Positions 8,938 to 16,982 of a stretch of 64,000 bases of DNA are shown here, piece by piece. Source of the stretch: CAWBCI01 sp963787195. Lineage in GTDB: Bacteria; Bacteroidota; Bacteroidia; Bacteroidales; JAGOPY01. Made by a program: the position numbers and the translations under genes. The notes under the pieces were generated by a model, which worked only from the letters and a program-made list of their open reading frames with translations, did no database searches and was not told where the DNA came from. The stretch is taken from assembly GCA_963787195.1 (NCBI GenBank), contig CAWBCI010000020.1:1-64000 (forward strand), given 5' to 3'. Numbering within the stretch: the stretch's first letter is position 1; every line of letters begins with the position of its first letter.

Positions 8938-9328
8938 ATCCTTGCTGAAGATAATCAGCCCCCTGTCAATCGTGCTTTTGATGACATTGAACTCTTGTTA
9001 CTTTGACAATGCAGAACAGTTGTACCCCAACGGGACTGCACCCTGTGACACCAGTAATGTGACTTATTCCAACAGCGTGTTGCCGGTAATAAATCAATAT
9101 TGTATAAGTTGTCACGGGGGGTCCTTCCCGCAGGGAAATATATTCCTGGATAATTATACAAATATTGCCCTGCATGCCAATATACCGGCAGGCCAGCCGG
9201 GTAGCCTCTATGGAGCCATAAGTCATAATTCCGGGAATTTTCCCATGCCCCAGGGCGGGAACCAGTTATCAGCTTGTATCCAGCGAAAAATCAAAATCTG
9301 GATAGATGCCGGGGCTCCGGAGAATTAA
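8918..9328 (+). CDS. Single-heme c-type cytochrome lipoprotein
   Basis: A 136-residue lipoprotein (lipobox 'LNSC' near residue 27) containing one heme module: 'CDTSNVTYSNSVLPVI', then 'CISCHGG', then 'FPMPQGGNQL' with a likely axial Met. It closely matches the third module of the preceding gene, including 'NIPAGQPGSLYGAISH' against 'NIPVGQPGSLWGAVSH', so the pair looks like a tandem duplication of a cytochrome module. The ATG at 8918 lies inside the upstream gene, indicating coupling. No redox partner is visible nearby. Confidence 0.75.
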   Translation: MGHQIIRSLLKIISPLSIVLLMTLNSCYFDNAEQLYPNGTAPCDTSNVTYSNSVLPVINQYCISCHGGSFPQGNIFLDNYTNIALHANIPAGQPGSLYGAISHNSGNFPMPQGGNQLSACIQRKIKIWIDAGAPEN

Positions 9329-9425
9329 AGTGTGGTCTAAGCTAAGAGTGATATGCCGGACCCGTTTATTTCAATTATTGACAATATCTAAGTTATATTC
9401 TTAATTTTATAAAAATTCAAGAGAT

Positions 9426-9872
9426 ATGAAAAACTGGATTAAAGTACTTATCGGACTCGTGATTATTGGGATAATCGGGGCCTTTTTCGTTTATCGCTAT
9501 ATCAATCATGGACATCCGGATTACGAAAGCGCCAAAGCTGATCTGACTATCAGGGCCAAGCGGCTTTATGTCGATTATTCCATGAATAAAGATATAGCCA
9601 ACCCTAAGTATACTGGCAAAATCATAATTCTTGAGGGACCTATATCCAAAATAGAAACCGTGGATTCTCTGGTGGTACTTGTTTATACTTATGAAACAGG
9701 TGATTTTGGAGATATGGGTATAAGGGTTACCATGCTGCCGGATTTCAATGATGCAGCTAAAAAGTTAAGCATAGTCAAGCCTTCCAGGATAAAAGGATAT
9801 TGTACGGGCTATAACGGAACGGATGTCATTTTGGAGAAGGGATCTATCCTGGAAAATGATGGGAGTGATTAA
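9426..9872 (+). CDS. Membrane-anchored OB-fold (tRNA_anti-like) protein
   Basis: A 148-residue protein starting with a single membrane helix ('WIKVLIGLVIIGIIGAFFVYR'). The rest resembles the tRNA_anti-like OB-fold domain found in many Bacteroidota: 'KYTGKIIILEGPISKI', 'VTMLPDF', 'VKPSRIKGYCTGYNGTDVILEKGSI'. The domain name refers to fold only; RNA binding outside the membrane is unlikely. It is a stand-alone gene with a ~100-bp upstream spacer and precedes the DUF5777 gene. Function is unknown. Confidence 0.62.
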   Translation: MKNWIKVLIGLVIIGIIGAFFVYRYINHGHPDYESAKADLTIRAKRLYVDYSMNKDIANPKYTGKIIILEGPISKIETVDSLVVLVYTYETGDFGDMGIRVTMLPDFNDAAKKLSIVKPSRIKGYCTGYNGTDVILEKGSILENDGSD

Positions 9873-9966
9873 TAGTCAGCCAGTTTAAATTATTATTCTT
9901 ATTTTTTTCCAGGGAGAAGAATACGCGTACTATTTCATATTACATGATAAAATGAATACAGAGCAC

Positions 9967-10866
9967 ATGAAAAAACAAATCTTACTATTTCTCTTTTTTG
10001 CTTTTTTTTCATGCACCAGTCTATTGGCGCAGGACCTGATGGATTTGCTAAACACGGATAATCCGAAAAAAACGGAATATGCCTATGCCACTTTCAAGGC
10101 TACCCGCATTGTCAACGGGCAATCAATTGAAAACCCACCAAGGGGGGCGTTGATCTTTGTCGTCTCACACCATTTCGGAAGGTTGAATTCCGGGCCTTAT
10201 GAATTTTTCGGAATGGACCAGGCCAATATACGTTTCGGGTTTGAATACGGTTTCACCGACTGGTTATCGGCAAGCGTGGGGCGTACTTCAGTTAATAAAA
10301 CTTTCGACGGTTCCCTGAAATTCAAGCTCCTCAGACAAAGCTCAGGCTATCGAAATATGCCGGTTTCAGTATCCTACTTTACAAGCATGGCTGTCAATAC
10401 CCTTCACTGGTCTGACCCGGAAAGAAAAAATTATTTTTCCTCCCGGATAGCATACACACATCAGATTTTGATAGCCCGGAAATTTTCCCCTTCAATTTCA
10501 TTCCAGCTTATGCCTACTCTGGTGCACCGCAACCTTGTTGCCACAAGGCAGGATCAAAACAACATTTACGCGGTAGGTGCCGGAGGCAGGGTGAAGATCA
10601 CCAAAAGGATGGCCATAAATGCCGAATATTTTTACCTCTTGCCCGGACATACGGCAGATCAGCTTCAGCATTCCTTATCCTTCGGACTGGATATTGAAAC
10701 CGGCGGACATGTGTTTCAGCTTTACCTGACCAATTCACAAGGTTTGATCGAAGAGCAATTCATCGCCGGAACTACCGGGAAATGGATGAAAGGTGACATA
10801 CATTTCGGTTTTAATATCAACCGGACCTTTCAAATTAAAAAACAGAAGATACCGCCGGCGAATTAA
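9967..10866 (+). CDS. DUF5777 family beta-barrel protein
   Basis: A 299-residue secreted protein. I chose the ATG at 9967 because it leads straight into the signal peptide (KKQILLFLFF... ending at 'LLAQ'); an ATG at 9952 would add five residues. Recognisable family segments are 'LMDLLNTDNPKKTEYAYATFKATRIVNGQS' (shown in part by 'TEYAYATFKATRIVNGQS'), 'PRGALIFVVSHHFG' and 'FGFEYGFTDWLSASVGR'. The remaining strands look like an outer-membrane barrel. DUF5777 has no assigned function that I know; in Bacteroidota it often accompanies cytochrome or YceI-type lipoproteins, which fits the heme lipoproteins just upstream. A strong GC hairpin follows the stop codon. Confidence 0.68.
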   Translation: MKKQILLFLFFAFFSCTSLLAQDLMDLLNTDNPKKTEYAYATFKATRIVNGQSIENPPRGALIFVVSHHFGRLNSGPYEFFGMDQANIRFGFEYGFTDWLSASVGRTSVNKTFDGSLKFKLLRQSSGYRNMPVSVSYFTSMAVNTLHWSDPERKNYFSSRIAYTHQILIARKFSPSISFQLMPTLVHRNLVATRQDQNNIYAVGAGGRVKITKRMAINAEYFYLLPGHTADQLQHSLSFGLDIETGGHVFQLYLTNSQGLIEEQFIAGTTGKWMKGDIHFGFNINRTFQIKKQKIPPAN

Positions 10867-10880
10867 AGTATGATGGCGCC

Positions 10881-10897
10881 TGCGGGCCTTGCCCGCA
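10881..10897 (+). terminator. GC-rich hairpin after DUF5777 gene
   Basis: TGCGGGC-CTT-GCCCGCA forms a perfect 7-bp stem with a 3-nt loop 14 bp after the stop codon. There is no T-run behind it, so it may be a transcription terminator of the type seen in T-poor settings or an RNA-stability hairpin. Confidence 0.5.
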
Positions 10898-10945
10898 ACA
10901 AAAGCTTCCTGAAATTTGTTTATCATCCATTCATAGACTAAATTT

Positions 10946-11116
10946 ATGCCTGTTCCCAGTCCTTGTAAGCTGATCTGTAAATATGACGAAAATAAAACCT
11001 GTATCGGCTGCCGTCGTACTATGGATGAAATCATCCATTGGATAGATTATTCAGACATGAAGAAACTGGAGGTCTGGAAAAATATCCGGATGAGGACAAA
11101 AAGAAATCTGGATTAG
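10946..11116 (+). CDS. DUF1289 small Fe-S-like protein
   Basis: A 56-residue ORF. The protein starts MPVPSPCKLICKYD and has Cys residues at 7, 11, 19 and 22 (C-x3-C-x7-C-x2-C, 'KTCIGCRRT'), followed by 'EIIHWIDYS' and a basic tail. This is the pattern of the DUF1289 family, small proteins thought to bind a metal or Fe-S cluster. No function is established. The gene is followed 10 bp later by the next small ORF, so the two may be co-transcribed. Confidence 0.72.
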   Translation: MPVPSPCKLICKYDENKTCIGCRRTMDEIIHWIDYSDMKKLEVWKNIRMRTKRNLD

Positions 11117-11126
11117 AAAAATATTT

Positions 11127-11447
11127 ATGGAGAATTTTGAAGAAATTGCTGCTCTTATCAACAAAGATCTGGATATACCTCCAGAGGGAATGATGATTCG
11201 CTCTGAAGGCCTTGACCAGGCTATGCTGAAACTAAAGCTGAGCGAGGTTATTGGACAACTCCTGGATAGCAATTTCGAAAAACTTTGTAATGCCATGTAC
11301 CGCCTGGATATTTCTGAAAAGAAGTTCCACGAGGTACTGACCCAATACCCAAAGGAATCGGTAGCCCCTGCATTGGCTGAACTTGTCATCGAAAGGGAAT
11401 GGCAGAAAGTCAGGACAAGGAGGCTATATAAGGACGGCATGTTGTGA
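11127..11447 (+). CDS. Conserved hypothetical protein, helical
   Basis: A 106-residue cytoplasmic protein with no signal or membrane segment. It is predicted to be mostly helical ('LALAELVIEREWQKVRTRR'-like C-terminus) with charged helices. No family was recognised. It starts 10 bp after the DUF1289 gene, with 'GAAAAAT' ahead of the ATG, suggesting a two-gene transcript. The acidic N-terminal half and basic C-terminal end may indicate a small adaptor, but nothing more can be said. Confidence 0.55.
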   Translation: MENFEEIAALINKDLDIPPEGMMIRSEGLDQAMLKLKLSEVIGQLLDSNFEKLCNAMYRLDISEKKFHEVLTQYPKESVAPALAELVIEREWQKVRTRRLYKDGML

Positions 11448-11680
11448 GGTACAGTCGTCAGTCTTCATCCAGTCAACAGTCAACAGTCAGCAGTAACAAC
11501 TAATACCAAATACCCAATACCTAATACCTTTCCTGTCTGATACCGAACACCAGCTCACATTTCTGAACACATTTAGCTTTTTTGTAAACTCATATCAGCC
11601 GATTATCAATTTGACATACAAATAATTATAATTAGTGGTATAAATTGTGCTATAATTTACGCTCATTAATCCAAATCATT

Positions 11681-11983
11681 ATGAGAGTCGATTTAAAAGC
11701 AAATGAGATCATTGTTAAGGCAGCGAATTCCACTCATTATGTAGAACGCGGAAAATTGATTGGAAAGTTGATCCTGACAAATCAAAGGATTTATTTCGCT
11801 TCGGTCAACGGGACTGCTGACGGACTTATGCTGGAAATTGAACCGGCCAACATCAAGGAAGTATTCAGCTTTCGCAATCGTATATTATTTTCCAATGGCC
11901 TTTGTCTGCTCACAAAAGATGGTCATGAACTGAAGTTTGAAGTAGGTGACAGGGATGGCTGGGCTGCAAAGATTGCCCGAATA
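11681..11983 (+). CDS. PH-like/GRAM-type small protein
   Basis: About 102 residues from the ATG at 11681; the frame is open further upstream, but only from a GTG at 11645 inside AT-rich spacer. The pattern 'LKANEIIVKAANSTHYV', 'GKLILTNQRIYFAS' and 'IEPANIKEVFSFRN' matches the GRAM/bacterial-PH fold, in which a strand reading 'G.L.LTNqRl.f' is typical. The stop codon is near 11989. Such domains bind lipids or proteins, but no specific role is known here. The gene converges on the YyaL homologue with under 20 bp between the stops. Confidence 0.6.
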
Positions 11984-12007
11984 ATATAATTGGCTTCAGT
12001 GCGAAAA

Positions 12008-14029
12008 TTATTCCAGCATTTTTATAACTTCCGCTACATCCTCTGTGGGTAATTTACATTCTTTCCCTGTACATACATAAAATATCGTTTTGTCTTCTAT
12101 GTACCTTTCCCTGAGATAGGGCATATCAGAAGCCTTGGTACTTCCTGTTATATAAATATTCGGAAAATAATTTTTATCAAGTTCAAAGATTTTTTGCAAA
12201 ACATTCTCCCCCGTGACAGCAACAATATAAAAAGGATAAGTCATTTTTAGCCATATTCTTGCCCAGTTCATAAAGGCTGAAGCTTGTTGAAAAAGTGGTC
12301 TCCTGATCCTTTTTAACATAGTCTCAGCTATCATTGTGTAATGATCGTTCTCAAACAATTGACCCAGGATAATCAAAGATTCGGCCATCACGGAACCGGA
12401 AGAGGGAATTACATTGTCAAACAGTTCATGCTGCCTCGATACAAGGGGCCGGTCCAGGTCGCTGTTGAAATGGAAAAGGCCGGTGCTTTTGTCAAAGAAA
12501 TGTTCAATGGTGTAATCTGTCAATGATAATGCTTTCTGTAACCAGGATTCCTCCGGCAATACTTCATGGAGGTCCAGCAGGGCCTTGATCAGGAAAGCAT
12601 AATCTTCCAAAAAACCGTTTACAGTAGCCCTGGTGTTTTTCCAGGAATGAAACAGGCTGCCATCCTCTTTGCTGACATTGTCAAGCAGGAAACGGATGTT
12701 TTTCAGAGCTGCATCCAAATATTCCTGTTTCTTCAAAGCCCTGTAAGCGGCAATATATCCGCTTGCCATAAGGGCATTCCATGATGTCAGCACCTTGTCG
12801 TCGAGGGCCGGCCTGATTCGTTTTGAACGGGCTTTGAGTAATTTTTGCCGGGAGGAAGTTAAAAGCTGCCTGAAAGATGAGGGGCTGAGTTTATGGGCTT
12901 TAGCAAATTCACTATAGCTTATCTGGCGAAGAAGGATATTCCGCTCAGCTTCCCAACGTCCTCTTTCACCTACACCATAAAATTTACCGATCAGATCGGC
13001 ATTTGGGCCTAAAACCTCTTTAAAATTCCTGTCACTCCATATATAATACCTACCTTCTTCCCCTTCCGAATCTGCATCCAGGGAGGAATAAAAGTATCCT
13101 TCCGGCCCGGTCATCTCCTTCTTTATAAAGTCAAGACAGAGTTCAATAGTTTCTTTGTAAAGCGGGTCTTTAAAAAGCCTGTAAGCATTGCCGTATAAAC
13201 TCACAAGCTGGGCATTGTCGTAGAGCATTTTTTCGAAGTGGGGCACTTTCCAGTGTGAATCAGTTGAATAACGGGCAAAACCGCCCCCAATCTGATCGAA
13301 GATACCGCCATAAGCCATATTCCGCAGGCTCAGCTTTAAAAATTCCGGTATTTCTTTAATCTTAGAATGGGTGTAGTAGTCAAGCAGGAAGTGATGGATT
13401 ACAGGCATTGGAAACTTGGGGGCGCCATGAGTTCCGCCATCTTTCAGATCCAGGTGGGGATATAATTTTTCATAAAGAGCACTGCCATCTCCCGGACTAA
13501 AATCACCTGAGCTGTCATTAAAATTAATGAGATTCAGAGAACCTAAGCCATCGGTAATTTGCAGGGCCTGGACAAGGAGGTCCTTCTTCCGGGTTTTATA
13601 AAGAAGGGCGATGTTTTCGAGCAAGCCCAGCCATTGTTCTTTTCTGAAATAAGTCCCGCCGAAAAATGGTTTCCCATCGGGTAAAGCAAAACAATTCAGA
13701 GGCCAGCCTCCCGAGCCGGTGATCATCTGCACCGCCTGCATGTAAACCTGATCTACGTCCGGTCTTTCTTCACGGTCGACCTTGATGCAGATAAAATTTT
13801 CGTTCATAATCCCCGCTACTTTTTCATCGGTAAAGGATTCTTTTTCCATCACATGACACCAGTGGCAGGCAGCATAGCCAATACTGATAAGAAGCATTTT
13901 ATCAAGTTTAATGGCTTTCTGAAGGGTATCCTCATTCCAGGAATGCCAGTCTACAGGATTATGCGCATGCTGCAGAAGGTATGGGCTGGTTTCGTGAATC
14001 AACCTGTTGCTATATGGGAAATCGGGCAT
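12008..14029 (-). CDS. YyaL/SPATA20-type thioredoxin-domain protein
   Basis: A 673-residue protein of full family length. It opens with 'NRLIHETSPYLLQHAHNPVDW', abbreviated here as the HETSPYLLQHAHNPVDW signature, then the thioredoxin-like 'AACHWCHVMEKESF' (C55/C58) and 'NFICIKVDREERPDVDQVY'. The remaining ~500 residues form the (alpha/alpha)6 barrel related to N-acylglucosamine 2-epimerases ('GGIFDQIGGGFARYSTD', 'HFEKMLYDNAQL'). The reaction is not established, though a redox or sugar-processing role has been suggested for the family. No signal peptide. It appears monocistronic. Confidence 0.88.
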   Translation of the reverse strand: MPDFPYSNRLIHETSPYLLQHAHNPVDWHSWNEDTLQKAIKLDKMLLISIGYAACHWCHVMEKESFTDEKVAGIMNENFICIKVDREERPDVDQVYMQAVQMITGSGGWPLNCFALPDGKPFFGGTYFRKEQWLGLLENIALLYKTRKKDLLVQALQITDGLGSLNLINFNDSSGDFSPGDGSALYEKLYPHLDLKDGGTHGAPKFPMPVIHHFLLDYYTHSKIKEIPEFLKLSLRNMAYGGIFDQIGGGFARYSTDSHWKVPHFEKMLYDNAQLVSLYGNAYRLFKDPLYKETIELCLDFIKKEMTGPEGYFYSSLDADSEGEEGRYYIWSDRNFKEVLGPNADLIGKFYGVGERGRWEAERNILLRQISYSEFAKAHKLSPSSFRQLLTSSRQKLLKARSKRIRPALDDKVLTSWNALMASGYIAAYRALKKQEYLDAALKNIRFLLDNVSKEDGSLFHSWKNTRATVNGFLEDYAFLIKALLDLHEVLPEESWLQKALSLTDYTIEHFFDKSTGLFHFNSDLDRPLVSRQHELFDNVIPSSGSVMAESLIILGQLFENDHYTMIAETMLKRIRRPLFQQASAFMNWARIWLKMTYPFYIVAVTGENVLQKIFELDKNYFPNIYITGSTKASDMPYLRERYIEDKTIFYVCTGKECKLPTEDVAEVIKMLE

Positions 14030-14152
14030 GAACTATTAATTGGCTTATTCAGTTAACAAGACTGCCAGTACTTTTGTTTCAGGAATTCGGCATGAATTCT
14101 GAAAGAACAATATTCATAAGCTGTCAAGACCCAGGATTAGAAAATGGAAATA

Positions 14153-15286
14153 CTATTTAATCCCAAAATCCTTACTCACATTGAGAAAATTATTAGCACG
14201 AGGGTCCTGTTTCGCACTGTAATATTCATACAGCATCTTGTAAGCCTTTGAAATTTCCAGGGAATCATTGGATGTCAGATGTCGGGGACTTCCTTCAAGG
14301 GCTGGTATCACCAGTTGAATGCCTGCATAGAGATTATCGGGATCAGGAATCTTGTCTTTGTTGGCTTTGTATATCAGAGCCCAAAGTTGAGGATCCTGGT
14401 ATTCCTGGCGGGCTATCTGGTAAAGTCGCTGTCCTTCAGGAACGATGTAATGAGTTGCTTCGGATGTACCAGTGTTTGAGACCGCTTTTTCGGGCGGGCT
14501 CACCGACGGATTTACTTCTTTACTAATTTTTTCATCAGGGACAGGCATTTCTTTGGCTTGTTCTGCCGAGCTATCCCGGAGACTTGAGTCGGAATTTCCC
14601 GTAATGGGTCCGCTTGCTTTAATGATTTGCTCTGAACCGGATTTATCGCCTGTCTTCTCAAAGACCGGCTCCTGCCTGCAGGTTCTGAAATAAAATACCA
14701 CCAGCAGGAGAATTATTACGAGGAAAACACCTGGGATGACCCAGAAGTATTTATTTCGCCGCGGGGCTAAGGGAGCTTCTGTTTTTTCGGGAGCAGTTGG
14801 TTCAGGTGTTCCACCTGGTTCATTCACTTCGTAGGAAAGCGCTGATGCAAGGGGAATTGGTTCAGGTGTCGCTGCAGTGAATACTTCATCGGTGCTGTCA
14901 GAATCAAAAGCCGGAGAATAGCTTTCGATTTTGGGGTTTGCATCGGCTTTTTCCGGTTCCGCTTCTTCATTCAGAACTTTATATGTAAGGAAGCGAAAAT
15001 CTTCGTTAACTTTTTCCTGCATTTGTTTTTCAGGATGAAAGACCAGCTTATTATGAGCAGGAATATTGATATTCAGGCCTGTCTTGAAATTGTGTCCGAC
15101 TCTTTCTTTCACAAATTTGAGCCGGAATGTACCCAGCCCGCTTATCCTGACCTGGCCATCTTTTTCAAGACCTTCCGAGATAACTTCCGGAAGAGCGCTG
15201 ACCAGTTCCTCAGCCAGTTTCTTAGGAATACCTGCGCTTTTAACGATCTCTTTGACGAAGTCTTGTATACTTAATTTATCATTCAT
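14153..15286 (-). CDS. HU domain - transmembrane - LysM protein
   Basis: A 377-residue three-part protein. Residues 1-95 are an HU/IHF-like DNA-binding domain ('ISGLGTFRLKFVKERVGHN', with a Pro at 'NINIPAHNK'). An acidic, Pro-rich linker follows, then one transmembrane helix at about 179-200 ('YFWVIPGVFLVIILLLVVFYF', cut here). A Ser/Glu-rich stretch leads to a LysM domain at ~279-328 ('HYIVPEGQRLYQIARQEY'). The topology puts HU in the cytoplasm and LysM on peptidoglycan, so the protein could tether DNA to the wall. That role is inferred. It overlaps the upstream HU gene by 4 bp (ATGA). Confidence 0.8.
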   Translation of the reverse strand: MNDKLSIQDFVKEIVKSAGIPKKLAEELVSALPEVISEGLEKDGQVRISGLGTFRLKFVKERVGHNFKTGLNINIPAHNKLVFHPEKQMQEKVNEDFRFLTYKVLNEEAEPEKADANPKIESYSPAFDSDSTDEVFTAATPEPIPLASALSYEVNEPGGTPEPTAPEKTEAPLAPRRNKYFWVIPGVFLVIILLLVVFYFRTCRQEPVFEKTGDKSGSEQIIKASGPITGNSDSSLRDSSAEQAKEMPVPDEKISKEVNPSVSPPEKAVSNTGTSEATHYIVPEGQRLYQIARQEYQDPQLWALIYKANKDKIPDPDNLYAGIQLVIPALEGSPRHLTSNDSLEISKAYKMLYEYYSAKQDPRANNFLNVSKDFGIK

Positions 15287-15570
15287 CCGGGCGTGGTATT
15301 TTTGATTTTTTCTTTGAGCGACTTACTGGGATGGAATTCAAGCACCTGTTTAGGGGGTGCCAGCACGTATTCTTTTAATACAGGGCTGTATGCTTTACGG
15401 CTTTCGACTTTCCTGATGCGGAAGGTCCCGAAATTCTGTAAAGTGAAATTTTCTCCCCGGGCAAAATGATCACCCAGGGTCAGGCTGACCTGGTGAAGCA
15501 ACTTCCCGGCTTCGATCTGCGGAATATTCATTTTTTCCGCCAGGGCTTTGATAACTTCTCTGGAGTTCAA
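15283..15570 (-). CDS. HU family DNA-binding protein
   Basis: A 95-residue HU/IHF fold: 'MNSREVIKALAEKMNIPQIEA' leads into 'LHQVSLTLGDHFARGENFTLQNFGTFRIRKV' (shown in part by 'FTLQNFGTFRIRKV'), with a variable beta arm around 'SPVLKEYVLAPPKQVLEF'. It would bind and bend DNA as a dimer. The usual arm-tip RNP is not obvious, so DNA intercalation may differ from canonical HU. Its 3' end overlaps the HU-TM-LysM gene, so the two are probably made together and could heterodimerise. Confidence 0.82.
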   Translation of the reverse strand: MNSREVIKALAEKMNIPQIEAGKLLHQVSLTLGDHFARGENFTLQNFGTFRIRKVESRKAYSPVLKEYVLAPPKQVLEFHPSKSLKEKIKNTTPG

Positions 15571-15705
15571 GGTGTAGAATTTAATGTGTTGAAAACTATC
15601 ATGCTATATTACGAAATAATTTTATAACAAGCAAATAGTAGTGAAAATTGCCCGGTTGCCAGTCTTCAGTCAGCAGTCTTCAGTCAATATATATTTTACA
15701 TCTAA

Positions 15706-15739
15706 TTTTGATAGATGTTTTTGAAATTTGTATATTTAG
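15706..15739 (+). promoter_or_regulatory. Possible Bacteroidota-type promoter upstream of asnA
   Basis: TTTTG at 15706-15710 is followed by TATATTTAG at 15731-15739 with ~20 bp between. This resembles the -33 TTTG and -7 TAnnTTTG boxes, with the last G of the -7 box displaced. It lies 86 bp before asnA. Weak evidence. Confidence 0.25.
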
Positions 15740-15824
15740 GGATTCATCATTGTATTCGTTTGTCATTGAGCTGTTCCAATTCGCAGTTCTTTAATTTTTT
15801 ATATAAAACTAAAATGTAATTATT

Positions 15825-16952
15825 ATGCAAAACAAAAAAGATGATCTGGCAGGGCCCGGAATCAGCACCTATGAGGAGGTGGCCAAGATTCTGCCGAATG
15901 ATTACAAAGCTTTGCTCCCTCCCATGAAAAGGATGGAAGCAGTTTACCTGGTAAAGCATTATATTGAAGAAAACCTGGCGAAGGAACTGAACCTGAACCT
16001 GGTTCAGGTGCCTTTGATCGTTACAAAAGAAAGCGGGGTTAACGATTACCTGGATCGCGACGGCTCCCGCACACCTATTGAATTTCCATGTGGTTTGGGG
16101 CTGGATAAAAGAATAGAAGCCCAGGTTGTTCAGGCCGCTACCAAGTGGAAAAGGATGGCGCTTAAACAGTTTGATTGTAAAGTAGGAGAAGGGATTAATA
16201 CCGATATGAGAGCGGTGAGAAAAGATTATTTCCTGGACCATGACCATTCTGCCTATGTTGACCAGTGGGATTGGGAAAAAGTAATAACTGCCGATCAGCG
16301 TAACCTGGATTTCCTGAAAGATACAGTGAAAAAGATCTGGAAAGTAATCTATGGTGCAGGTATGCTGGCCAAAGAAAAATTTCCTGAGCTCAGGACGGAT
16401 AAATATCCGGATATTCCTGAGGAACTCAAGTTTTTACATGCTGAGGAAATATTAGAAATGTATCCCGATCTCCCAAGAAAGCAGAGGGAAACGAAAATCA
16501 TCCAGGAATACCCTGCCGTGTTCATCATTGGAATAGGTTGGGTGCTGGAAGATGGTTATCCACATGAAATGCGTGCCGCTGATTATGATGACTGGGTCAC
16601 TGAGACCATTAGTCGCAACGGCAAAAAGATGCATGGACTGAATGGGGACATACTGGTCTGGAACCCGGTAACCAGGAGAAGGCACGAGTTGAGTTCCATG
16701 GGCATCAGGGTAAATAAAGAGACTTTACAGACACAACTGGAGATTTCCGGGCAGCTTGATTTCCTCAATCTTCCCTATCATAAGGCTATTATGAATGACC
16801 AGATCCCATTGAGCATCGGGGGCGGTATCGGACAATCGCGTACTTACATGTACCTTTTGAGAACAGCTCATTTGGGTGAGGTCAGTGTGACTATCTGGCC
16901 TAAGGAACTGAAAGAAATTTGTGCAGCTAAAAATATCCACGTCCTCGAATAA
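15825..16952 (+). CDS. asnA: Aspartate-ammonia ligase (asparagine synthetase A)
   Basis: A 375-residue class-II aminoacyl-tRNA-synthetase-related enzyme that makes asparagine from aspartate, ATP and ammonia. Matching segments are 'VPLIVTKESGVNDYLDRDG', 'RTPIEF', 'GINTDMRAVRKDYFLDHDHSAYVDQWDWEKVI' (key part 'TDMRAVRKDYF..DH..YVDQWDWE') and the C-terminal motif-3-like 'PLSIGGGIGQSRTYMYLLR'. It is somewhat longer than the ~330-residue enterobacterial enzyme because of insertions around residues 185-215. It uses free ammonia rather than glutamine. It converges on gatD/gatE, which complements its role in amide amino-acid supply. Confidence 0.92.
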   Translation: MQNKKDDLAGPGISTYEEVAKILPNDYKALLPPMKRMEAVYLVKHYIEENLAKELNLNLVQVPLIVTKESGVNDYLDRDGSRTPIEFPCGLGLDKRIEAQVVQAATKWKRMALKQFDCKVGEGINTDMRAVRKDYFLDHDHSAYVDQWDWEKVITADQRNLDFLKDTVKKIWKVIYGAGMLAKEKFPELRTDKYPDIPEELKFLHAEEILEMYPDLPRKQRETKIIQEYPAVFIIGIGWVLEDGYPHEMRAADYDDWVTETISRNGKKMHGLNGDILVWNPVTRRRHELSSMGIRVNKETLQTQLEISGQLDFLNLPYHKAIMNDQIPLSIGGGIGQSRTYMYLLRTAHLGEVSVTIWPKELKEICAAKNIHVLE

Positions 16953-16982
16953 AATAACAAACCTTTTTGCAGGCTGTTATTT
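16952..16982. terminator. Possible bidirectional terminator between asnA and gatD
   Basis: AAATAACA and TGTTATTT are perfect complements around an inner CCT...AGG pairing with a T5 in the loop. The hairpin sits between the convergent stop codons of asnA and gatD and could end both transcripts. The stem is AT-rich, hence modest confidence. Confidence 0.4.

Noticed and set aside
15825..16952. Lysyl- or aspartyl-tRNA synthetase for the AsnA gene
   Set aside because: It is class-II-like but has no anticodon-binding domain and shows the AsnA-specific motifs.
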